From NCBI GenBank assembly GCA_002454975.1, contig DKJZ01000086.1, positions 1 through 23,088 of the forward strand: DNA of 23,088 nt, given 5' to 3'. The position numbers and the translations under genes were made by a program. Within the stretch, counting starts at the first letter, position 1, and every line of letters begins with the position of its first letter. The DNA is from Hylemonella sp. UBA6679 (GTDB lineage Bacteria; Pseudomonadota; Gammaproteobacteria; Burkholderiales; Burkholderiaceae_C). The notes beneath the pieces were generated by a model that searched no databases, was not told where the DNA came from, and worked only from the letters and a program-made list of their open reading frames with translations. Positions 14,673 through 21,734 of the stretch are shown here, piece after piece.

Positions 14673-15614
14673 TCAGGCCATGGGCACCAAGAAGTCTTGG
14701 GCAATCAGGTTGCCCAATTCGTTGGTACCTTCCAAAAACGCCGTGAGGTAGTCGTGCAGGCCCAAGCCCACGATGTCGTCAATGCGGCCATAGCGCAGGC
14801 GCGAGTACATCTCGCCAGCGCGCCGTGTGGTCTCATGCGAGCGGTGGTTGGCCACCAGCCCCAAAATGCCCTGCACTTCTTTGACGCACGAGTGCAGCGA
14901 GCGCGGCATGTCTTCGCGCAGGATGAGCAGCTCAGCCACACGCTGGGGCGTGATGACGTCGCGGTACACCTTGCGGTAAATCTCAAAGGCCGAGACCGAC
15001 CGCAGCAAAGCCCCCCACTCGTAGTACTCGCCAGCGGGGCCGTCTTTGGGGGCGAGTTCGTCGAACTTCACATCAAGCAAACGCGCGGTGTTGTCGCCGC
15101 GCTCCAAAAACGTGCCCAGGCGGATGAAGTGAAACGCCTCGTCTTGCAACATGGTGCCCACCGTCACGCCGCGCGAGAGGTGCGAGCGGAACTTCACCCA
15201 CTCAAAGTATTTGGTGAGTTCGCTGCCCTGCAAATGGCCTTGGTTGAGGTTGCCCACCGAGTCGCGCGCCTCGAGCCAGGTGGTGTTGATGGTTTCCCAC
15301 ACCTCAGACGTGACGGTGCCGCGCACCGCGTGGCAGTTCTCGCGCGCGGCCCGCAGGCACGACAAGATGCTCGAAGGGTTGTCCACGTCCACGCTCATGT
15401 AGCGCAGCACCTGCGCGGCGGTGATGTTGCCAAACTTGTGGCGGTAGCCTTCTGCCAGACCGGTGATGCCCAGGGCTGCCCCCCAGTAGCCCATGTTGCC
15501 ATCGGGCATGAGCAGCGAGGTGCGGTAGGTCACCTCCAACAAGCGGGCGATATTTTCGGCCCGCTCGGTGTAGCGAGACATCCAGTAGAGGTGGTCGGCG
15601 GTTCTTGACAGCAT
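14673..15614 (-). CDS. Alpha-E domain protein (DUF403)
   Basis: This 313-residue helical protein opens with the diagnostic LSRTADHLYWMSRYTERAEN and continues as predicted helices to the end. The alpha-E domain is found almost only beside, or fused to, circularly permuted ATP-grasp proteins and transglutaminase-like proteases. Its biochemical role is unknown. It starts two bases after the ATP-grasp stop, implying coupled translation and roughly equal output of the two proteins. It may be a partner or substrate carrier for the ligase; this is inference. Confidence 0.93.
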   Translation of the reverse strand: MLSRTADHLYWMSRYTERAENIARLLEVTYRTSLLMPDGNMGYWGAALGITGLAEGYRHKFGNITAAQVLRYMSVDVDNPSSILSCLRAARENCHAVRGTVTSEVWETINTTWLEARDSVGNLNQGHLQGSELTKYFEWVKFRSHLSRGVTVGTMLQDEAFHFIRLGTFLERGDNTARLLDVKFDELAPKDGPAGEYYEWGALLRSVSAFEIYRKVYRDVITPQRVAELLILREDMPRSLHSCVKEVQGILGLVANHRSHETTRRAGEMYSRLRYGRIDDIVGLGLHDYLTAFLEGTNELGNLIAQDFLVPMA

Positions 15615-15616
15615 GT

Positions 15617-17041
15617 TTATTCCCCCAACACCCAGGTGTCTTTGGTGCCCCCGCCTTGCGAGGAGTTCACCACCAGCGAGCCGGCTTTGAGGGCCACGCG
15701 CGTGAGGCCCCCAGGCGCCATGCGCACCTCTTTGCCCGAGAGCACAAAGGGCCGCAAATCAATGTGGCGCGGTGCAATACCCGACTCCACAAACGTGGGG
15801 CAGGCCGAGAGCGCCAACGTGGGCTGGGCGATGTATTTGGCCGGGTCGGCCTTGACGCGCAGCTTGAAATCTTCCACCTCAGCTTTGGTGGAGGCCGGCC
15901 CCACCAACATGCCGTAGCCGCCTGCGCCATGCGTTTCTTTGACCACCAGCTCGTGCATATTGGCCAGCACGTAGCTCAGGTCCTCGGGCTTGCGGCACTG
16001 GTAGGTGGGCACGTTGTGGATGATGGGCTCCTCGTCGAGGTAGAAGCGAACCATGTCGGGCACATAGGGGTAGATGGACTTGTCATCAGCCACGCCGGTG
16101 CCAATCGCGTTGGCCAAGGTCACGCGGCCCGAGCGGATGACCGAGAGCAAACCGGGCACACCCAGGGCCGAGTCGGCACGAAACGCCAAGGGGTCTAAAA
16201 AGTCATCGTCGATGCGGCGGTAAATCACATCCACCCGCTGCGGGCCTTGGGTGGTGCGCATGAACAAGGTTTCGTCGTGCACATACAGGTCTTTGCCTTC
16301 GACCAACTCCACGCCCATTTGCTGGGCCAAAAACGCGTGCTCGAAATACGCGCTGTTGTAGGCGCCAGGTGTCAGCACCACCACGGTGGGCTCGTGCGCG
16401 CCAGCAGGCGAGGCTTGGCGCAAGGTGTCGAGCAGCAAGTCGGGGTAATGCTCCACCGGGCGCACTTTGTAACGACCAAACAGCTCAGGAAACAGGCGCA
16501 TCATCATGCGGCGGTTTTCCAGCATGTACGACACGCCCGAAGGCACCCGCAGGTTGTCTTCCAGCACGTAATATGCGGCCTCGCCACCGGGCAGGCTGGC
16601 GCGCACGATGTCAATGCCAGCAATGTGCGCGTAAATGTTGTTGCGCACCGCCACGCCCTGCATCTCGGGGCGGTACTGGGCGTTGCAAAACACCTGCTCA
16701 GGTGGAATCAGCCCGGCCTTGATGATGCGCTGCTGGCCGTAGATGTCGAGCAAAAACGCATTGAGCGCGTTGACCCGCTGGCGCAGGCCGGTCTCAAGCA
16801 TGGCCCACTCATGGGCGGGGATGATGCGCGGAACAATGTCGAAAGGAATCAGCCGCTCTTTGCCGGCGTTTTCGCCATACACCGCAAACGTGATGCCGTA
16901 GCGGTGAAACGCCGAATCAGCCTCTGCACGCTTTTGGGCGATGTAGGCCGCCGGCATGAGCTGCAACCAGTCCTGATATGGTGCGTAATGCGCCCGCACG
17001 CTCCCATTTGGTGCGTGGAGCTCATCAAAGATGTTGTTCAT
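15617..17041 (-). CDS. Circularly permuted ATP-grasp ligase
   Basis: Starting at the ATG at 17041 the protein has 474 residues; GGCGGA six bases upstream supports this over an in-frame start at 17080. Conserved segments of circularly permuted type-2 ATP-grasp proteins are visible: EDNLRVPSG (161-169), KETHGAGGYGM (368-378), DLRPFV (428-433) and SQGGGTKDTW near the C-terminus (461-470). ATP-grasp enzymes activate a carboxylate as acyl-phosphate and join it to an amine or thiol. This group is predicted to form peptide or amide bonds, but the substrate is unknown. It heads the four-gene Anbu set and may be cotranscribed with the upstream FrnE-like gene, 48 nt away. An inverted repeat lies in its leader. 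Confidence 0.93.
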   Translation of the reverse strand: MNNIFDELHAPNGSVRAHYAPYQDWLQLMPAAYIAQKRAEADSAFHRYGITFAVYGENAGKERLIPFDIVPRIIPAHEWAMLETGLRQRVNALNAFLLDIYGQQRIIKAGLIPPEQVFCNAQYRPEMQGVAVRNNIYAHIAGIDIVRASLPGGEAAYYVLEDNLRVPSGVSYMLENRRMMMRLFPELFGRYKVRPVEHYPDLLLDTLRQASPAGAHEPTVVVLTPGAYNSAYFEHAFLAQQMGVELVEGKDLYVHDETLFMRTTQGPQRVDVIYRRIDDDFLDPLAFRADSALGVPGLLSVIRSGRVTLANAIGTGVADDKSIYPYVPDMVRFYLDEEPIIHNVPTYQCRKPEDLSYVLANMHELVVKETHGAGGYGMLVGPASTKAEVEDFKLRVKADPAKYIAQPTLALSACPTFVESGIAPRHIDLRPFVLSGKEVRMAPGGLTRVALKAGSLVVNSSQGGGTKDTWVLGE

Positions 17042-17053
17042 AGGTGATCCGCC

Positions 17054-17070
17054 TGGTCTGTCATAGACCA
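17054..17070. promoter_or_regulatory. Inverted repeat in the leader of the Anbu operon
   Basis: TGGTCT (17054-17059) and AGACCA (17065-17070) form perfect 6-bp arms around GTCAT, directly followed by the 8-bp palindrome ATTGCAAT (17070-17077). Both lie in the 48-bp gap upstream of the ATP-grasp gene. On the minus strand TATGAC could be a -10 box within the repeat, but no good -35 was found. The site could be an operator or a small RNA hairpin. Confidence 0.35.
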
Positions 17071-17089
17071 TTGCAATCACCGTGCCCGA

Positions 17090-17764
17090 TCAGGCGTTCA
17101 TCGTCTCGTTGGCAGCGTTCGCAGCAATCTGGCGCAAGGCACGCTCAAACACCTCGGCGGGTTGGCCGCCTGAGATCAAGTGCTGTTCGTTGATGATCAC
17201 AGCCGGCACCGAGTTGATGCCCGCGCGCAGGTAGAACTGCTGCTGGGCACGCACCTCGGCGGTGTACTCGTCGCTGGCCAAAATGGCTTGCGCGCGCTGG
17301 GCATCCAGCCCCACCGAGGCGGCCACCTCCTCCAACACCTCATGCGAGGCGGTGCAGCGGTCGTGGGTGAAAAAAGCGGCCAACAAAGCCTTTTTGAGCG
17401 CGCGTTGCAAGGCCGGCGACTGTTCGCCCGCCCAATGCAGCAAACGGTGCGCATCAAAGGTGTTCCAGACCCGGCTGCGCCCCTCGGGCTTGAAGGTGAA
17501 GCCCACCTCCGCGCCGCGCTGGCGGATGACCTCGCGCATCTGCGCCTGTTGCTCGGGCGTGGAGCCGTATTTCTCGCTCAGGTGCTCGCCCACGTCTTGC
17601 CCCTCGGGCCCCATGTGGGGGTTGAGCTCAAAGGGCTGAAAGTGCAGCTCGGCGGTGATGCCATCGAGGCGGCCCAAGGCGGTTTCCAGCGCGCCCAAGC
17701 CCACCGCGCACCAAGGGCAGGCGATGTCGGAGACAAAATCAATTCGTAAGTGCATGCGGTTCAT
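17090..17764 (-). CDS. FrnE/DsbA-family thiol oxidoreductase
   Basis: From the ATG at 17764 the protein has 224 residues and no signal peptide, so it should be cytoplasmic. A thioredoxin-fold DsbA-like domain carries the Cys16-Pro-Trp-Cys19 active site and the cis-proline loop INSVPAVIIN near residue 178, followed by the FrnE-type C-terminus (LISGGQPAEVFERAL). FrnE-like proteins act as disulfide isomerases or 2-hydroxychromene-2-carboxylate-isomerase relatives. Met at 17755 is an alternative start. It is divergent from the M20 gene (114 bp apart) and 48 nt upstream of the Anbu-type operon in the same direction, so it may belong to that transcript. Confidence 0.92.
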   Translation of the reverse strand: MNRMHLRIDFVSDIACPWCAVGLGALETALGRLDGITAELHFQPFELNPHMGPEGQDVGEHLSEKYGSTPEQQAQMREVIRQRGAEVGFTFKPEGRSRVWNTFDAHRLLHWAGEQSPALQRALKKALLAAFFTHDRCTASHEVLEEVAASVGLDAQRAQAILASDEYTAEVRAQQQFYLRAGINSVPAVIINEQHLISGGQPAEVFERALRQIAANAANETMNA

Positions 17765-17878
17765 TGTGCCACCGGGCCTGGTACCTGTCCCCGAGGCGAT
17801 CGGCCTGCGTAGTTCCACCAAGACGTGGACGCTGCAGCGGGGCTATCATTTTTGTTGGTTTCACCCTGACACAGCACC

Positions 17879-19033
17879 ATGGCCGCCATAGACCCGATCG
17901 AACTCACCCAGTCGCTGGTGCGGCTCAACACCATCAATCCGCCCGGACAAGAGGACCAGTGCGTCGAGCTGCTGGCCGATGTGCTCAGCGCGGCGGGCTT
18001 TCACTGCGCCACGCACAGCTACGCGCCCCGGCGCACCAGCCTGATTGCGCGGCTGGGCGACCCCGCTGCCCCACGTCCCCTGGCCTTCACCGGCCACATG
18101 GACGTGGTGCCGCTTGGCGCCAAAGCCTGGCAGCACGACCCCTTTGCCGCCAACATTGTGGGCGACCAGTTGTTTGGCCGCGGCTCGAGCGACATGAAAA
18201 GCGGCATTGCCGCCTTTGTGGCTGCGGCCGTTGAAGGCGCCGACCGGTGGCGCGAAGGCCCAGGCCTGACCTTGATTTTGACCGCCGGCGAAGAAACCGG
18301 CTGCGAAGGCGCGTTTGACCTGGCCCGCACCGCGCCCGAGCTGCTGGGCAAGGCTGGCGCGCTGATCGTGGGCGAGCCCACCAGCAACGAGCCACTGCTG
18401 GGCCACAAAGGCGCTTACTGGCTCAAAGCCCAAGCCAGCGGTGTGACCGCCCACGGCTCCATGCCGCACCTGGGCGACAACGCCATCTACACCATGGCGC
18501 GCGCAGCCCTGGCCCTGGAAAATTTTGAATTCGACACCCCAGCCCATGCACTCATGGGCGCGCCCACCCTGAACGTGGGCACGGCGCGCGGGGGCATCAA
18601 CATCAACTCGGTGCCAGACGCGGCCGAGTTCACCATCGACATTCGCACCGTGGCCAACCAGGACCACGCCCACATTTACCGCTGCTTGTGCAACAAGCTC
18701 GGGCCGCGCATCCAGCTCTCCAGCCTCTTGGATGTGGGCAGCGTTTACACCGAGCCCAACAACACCTGGATCCAAGACGTGTTTGCCGTGTGCGGCCAGC
18801 ACCTGGGCGCGGTGCCGCCGGAAAAAACCGTGTCTTACTTCACCGATGCGGCCGCACTCAAAACACCGCTGGGCGCCCCACCCATCGTCATCTTGGGCCC
18901 CGGCGAAGCCGGCATGGCGCACCAGACCGATGAGTATTGCCTGGTCTCGCGCGTGCACCAAGGCGTGGCCATCTACCGCGACTTGATCACGCGTTACTAC
19001 GACCACGCCAACACGTTCAGCTCAGCTTCTTAA
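17879..19033 (+). CDS. M20-family metallopeptidase/deacylase (ArgE/DapE-like)
   Basis: This 384-residue enzyme shows the M20 dinuclear zinc site: His73 and Asp75 (GHMDVVP), bridging Asp105 (GRGSSDMKSG), catalytic base Glu138 with Glu139 (AGEETG), Glu166 (GEPTSN), and a C-terminal AHQTDEY histidine. A dimerisation domain spans about 180-290. Family members remove acyl groups from N-acyl amino acids (acetylornithine, succinyl-diaminopimelate) or hydrolyse dipeptides. ArgE-like length fits, but substrate cannot be assigned. An amidase follows 12 nt downstream, which suggests a shared catabolic role on an N-acyl or amide compound rather than arginine synthesis; that is inference. The ATG at 17879 has no clear ribosome binding site. 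Confidence 0.92.
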   Translation: MAAIDPIELTQSLVRLNTINPPGQEDQCVELLADVLSAAGFHCATHSYAPRRTSLIARLGDPAAPRPLAFTGHMDVVPLGAKAWQHDPFAANIVGDQLFGRGSSDMKSGIAAFVAAAVEGADRWREGPGLTLILTAGEETGCEGAFDLARTAPELLGKAGALIVGEPTSNEPLLGHKGAYWLKAQASGVTAHGSMPHLGDNAIYTMARAALALENFEFDTPAHALMGAPTLNVGTARGGININSVPDAAEFTIDIRTVANQDHAHIYRCLCNKLGPRIQLSSLLDVGSVYTEPNNTWIQDVFAVCGQHLGAVPPEKTVSYFTDAAALKTPLGAPPIVILGPGEAGMAHQTDEYCLVSRVHQGVAIYRDLITRYYDHANTFSSAS

Positions 19034-19045
19034 ATAAAAAAACCC

Positions 19046-20323
19046 ATGACCGCTCCCCACCAACTCAGCGCCTTTGAGGCCGCAAAAAAACTTCAAACCC
19101 ACGAACTCAGCGCCACCGCGCTGGTGCAAAGCTGCTTGGCGCGCATCGAGGCGCGCGAGCCTGTGCTGCACGCTTTTGCCCACCTGGACGCTGAAGGCGC
19201 CCTGGCCCAAGCCCGTGCCTTGGACGCTGGCCCCGTGCGCGGCTTGCTGCACGGCCTGCCCCTGGGCATCAAGGATTTGTTCGACACCGCCCAGTTCCGC
19301 ACCACCTACGGCTCCAAGGTGTACGCGCAGCACCGCCCCGCGCTCACCGCCGCCTCGGTCACGCTGTGCCAAGAAGCCGGCGCTGTGCTCATGGGCAAAA
19401 CCGTGACGACCGAGTTCGCCTACTTCACCCCCGGCCCCACGGCCAACCCGCACAACCCGGCGCACACGCCTGGGGGCTCGTCCAGCGGCTCGGCCGCCTC
19501 AGTGGGCGACACCATGTTGCCTTTGTCGCTGGGCACGCAAACCGCAGGCTCGATCATTCGGCCAGCGGCTTACTGCGGCGTGGTGGGCTACAAGCCCAGC
19601 CTGGGCAAGGTCACTGGCGCGGGCGTGAAAAGCTTGTCGTACACCCTGGACGTGGTGGGCGGCTTTGGGCGCAGCGTGCAAGACGTGGGGCTGCTCGGTG
19701 CAGCACTCAGCGGCGACATGCGCCTCATGCCAAGCACACCAGAACCAGCGCGCCTCAAAGTGGGCATGTTTGCCACACCTTGGTGGTCTGAAGTCACGCC
19801 AGACACCGTCAGTGCTTGGGAGTTAGCTACAAAAAAACTAGCAAGCCATCAGCTCAGCGATGTGCAAGCGCCCACAGGGTTTGAGCAACTCATGGGCTTG
19901 CAAAAAGCGGTGATGGGGTTTGAAATGGCCCGCGCCTTGAGCTACGAGCGGGTGATTTTTGGCGCGCAACTCAGCGCACGTTTGAACGAATTGCTCAGCG
20001 AAGGCATGGCCACCAGCGGTGAGCAACACGCCCATAACCTGGGCAACGTGGCACAGTGGCGCGCACGCATGGACGCGCTGTTTGGCGACAACGATGTGCT
20101 CATCACCCCCAGCGCCCAGGGCGAGGCACCCCAGGGTCTGGCGGCCACCGGCGACCCGATGTTCTGCCGGGTCTGGTCGCTCATGGGTTTGCCATGCGTG
20201 CACCTGCCTTTTGCCCGCGGGGCTTTGGGCTTGCCCGTGGGCTTACAAGTGGTCGGGCGCTTTGGGCAAGACCACCTGCTGCTGCAGGCTGCCGCACAGT
20301 TGCACCAAGACCTGCTGGCCTAA
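19046..20323 (+). CDS. Amidase-signature family hydrolase
   Basis: This 425-residue protein has the amidase-signature Ser-cisSer-Lys triad: Lys76 (GIKDLFDT), Ser145 (GGSSSGSAA) and the nucleophile Ser169 (GTQTAGSI). It is shorter than GatA and has no GatB or GatC neighbour, so a stand-alone amidase is more likely than a tRNA amidotransferase subunit. It hydrolyses an amide to acid and ammonia; the substrate is unknown. It lies 12 nt behind the M20 enzyme gene, probably cotranscribed. An A-rich patch at 19823-19845 is unlike the rest of the gene. It converges on the MFS gene with only nine bases between the two stops. Confidence 0.92.
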   Translation: MTAPHQLSAFEAAKKLQTHELSATALVQSCLARIEAREPVLHAFAHLDAEGALAQARALDAGPVRGLLHGLPLGIKDLFDTAQFRTTYGSKVYAQHRPALTAASVTLCQEAGAVLMGKTVTTEFAYFTPGPTANPHNPAHTPGGSSSGSAASVGDTMLPLSLGTQTAGSIIRPAAYCGVVGYKPSLGKVTGAGVKSLSYTLDVVGGFGRSVQDVGLLGAALSGDMRLMPSTPEPARLKVGMFATPWWSEVTPDTVSAWELATKKLASHQLSDVQAPTGFEQLMGLQKAVMGFEMARALSYERVIFGAQLSARLNELLSEGMATSGEQHAHNLGNVAQWRARMDALFGDNDVLITPSAQGEAPQGLAATGDPMFCRVWSLMGLPCVHLPFARGALGLPVGLQVVGRFGQDHLLLQAAAQLHQDLLA

Positions 20324-20332
20324 AGAACAAGC

Positions 20333-21493
20333 CTAAGCCCTGAGGTGCCGCACGGCGCTAAGCGTGCTCAGCACCGAGCAGGCACACGCGGCCCAGAACA
20401 CACTGATCAGGCCAAACTGCGCGCTCAAAACGCCGCCGAGCAAACCACCCAGCACCCCGGGCAGGCCATAGCCCAGCACCGTGAAAAGGGCTTGCCCGCG
20501 CCCGCGCAAGCGGCCAGGAAACATCTCAGAGATCAGGGCAATGCACACCGAATGGTGGGCTGCAAAGGTGATGGCGTGCAGGGCCTGGGCCAACAGCAAC
20601 CAAGCCAGGCTTTGGGCTGCGCTGGCGGTGATGCCCATGCGCAGCACCATCACCCCAGCACACAACAGCAGCCAAGCGCGAGGGCTGAGCCATGCCAACC
20701 AGCGGCTTTGCGAGAAAAACCAAGCAATTTCCACCAACACCGAGACGGCCCAGAGCAGACCAATCATGGTTTTGCTGTAACCCAACTCGTCAAGGTAGAG
20801 CGAGAAAAAAATGTAAATGCCCATGTGGGCAAACACATGGAAAAACAGCGCCAGAAAAAACCAACGCACACGGGGTTGCCGCAAAACTGGCCACACGGGC
20901 AAGGCTTGCGCGTGTTGGGCGTGGGTTTCTTTCACATCGGGCAAGAGCCAAACACTGAGCACCACCAGAGCCAACGAGGCCACCGTCCAGGCCGGGAAGT
21001 GCACCAGGCCGAAGTGCTCAAACCAAGCGCCAGCAGCAAACACCGTGACCAAAAAGCCAATCGACCCCCACAAACGCACGCGGCCGTAGCGCTTGGGGTC
21101 GAAGTTACCGTTCTGGCTGACCAGGTGCGCCATGGACGCCTCGCGCATGGGCATCATGGCGCTGGTGTTCAAAAACATGAGCAGCAACACAAGCGCCAGC
21201 GCGGCAAAGCCAAGGTTGAGCCATAAAGCCGCTGAAACCAGCATGGCTGTGGTGGCACAAAAACGCAGCAGCTTCACCCGCTCGCCGGTGTGGTCGCTCA
21301 ACCAGCCCCAGCCGTAAGGTGCCACCAAGCGGGTGAGCGACTGCACCGAGGTCTGCAGGCTGATAGCCAGCAAGCCGTAGCCCGCCTCTTTGAGCCAAAG
21401 CGGCAGGTAAGGGTTGAAAAACCCGATGTGCGCGAAGTAAGCCGCCGAGAGCGCGGCAAAGGGGTAAAGCTGACGCGGGCTGTCTGCCCTCAA
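20333..21493 (-). CDS. MFS transporter, HcaT-like
   Basis: This is a 386-residue, roughly 12-helix transporter. The best start is TTG at 21493, whose TTGA overlaps the tautomerase stop by four bases. GGAG lies nine bases upstream. An upstream TTG (21529) would lie well inside the tautomerase gene. The first helix follows at about residue 10 (LYPFAALSAAYFAHIGF), and GWLSDHTGERVKLLR is the typical loop 2-3 motif. The start and the FFNPYLPLWL segment resemble the nucleoside/phenylpropionate (HcaT/YcaD-like) MFS group. The substrate is unknown. The tautomerase upstream hints at an aromatic acid or its breakdown product; that is inference. Confidence 0.88.
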   Translation of the reverse strand: MRADSPRQLYPFAALSAAYFAHIGFFNPYLPLWLKEAGYGLLAISLQTSVQSLTRLVAPYGWGWLSDHTGERVKLLRFCATTAMLVSAALWLNLGFAALALVLLLMFLNTSAMMPMREASMAHLVSQNGNFDPKRYGRVRLWGSIGFLVTVFAAGAWFEHFGLVHFPAWTVASLALVVLSVWLLPDVKETHAQHAQALPVWPVLRQPRVRWFFLALFFHVFAHMGIYIFFSLYLDELGYSKTMIGLLWAVSVLVEIAWFFSQSRWLAWLSPRAWLLLCAGVMVLRMGITASAAQSLAWLLLAQALHAITFAAHHSVCIALISEMFPGRLRGRGQALFTVLGYGLPGVLGGLLGGVLSAQFGLISVFWAACACSVLSTLSAVRHLRA

Positions 21494-21678
21494 GCCTTGT
21501 CGCTCCACAGCACGCCGCCGCTGGCCCAATCGGTTTTCTTCACATCGGTGAAGATGATGTCGACCGACTCGGGCTTGGAGCCAATGGTTTTGACAGCGGC
21601 TTCGGTCAGGGCTTTGGCAAATTCACGCTTTTGCTCGAGCGTGCGGCCTTCAAACATTTGAACGTGGATGGTGGGCAT
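21490..21678 (-). CDS. 4-oxalocrotonate tautomerase-like protein
   Basis: This 62-residue protein encodes Met followed by Pro, so the mature N-terminus is the catalytic Pro1 of the tautomerase superfamily. Counting from Pro1, Arg11 is present. The second catalytic arginine of the classical enzyme (Arg39) is replaced by Asp39, and position 50 is Trp instead of Phe. The protein should form a hexamer of small beta-alpha-beta subunits, and the altered site suggests a substrate other than 2-hydroxymuconate. AGGAG about six bases upstream marks the start. It lies between aroC and the MFS gene, whose start overlaps its stop. Confidence 0.9.
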   Translation of the reverse strand: MPTIHVQMFEGRTLEQKREFAKALTEAAVKTIGSKPESVDIIFTDVKKTDWASGGVLWSDKA

Positions 21679-21734
21679 GGCGGTCTCCTATCAAGTGCCC
21701 GTGCTTGGGCGGAAAATTCTGGTGGGGTCTGCGC

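Noticed and set aside
17861..19006. 381-codon open frame on the minus strand
   Set aside because: Antisense to the M20 enzyme, whose zinc ligands are intact; no independent evidence of coding.
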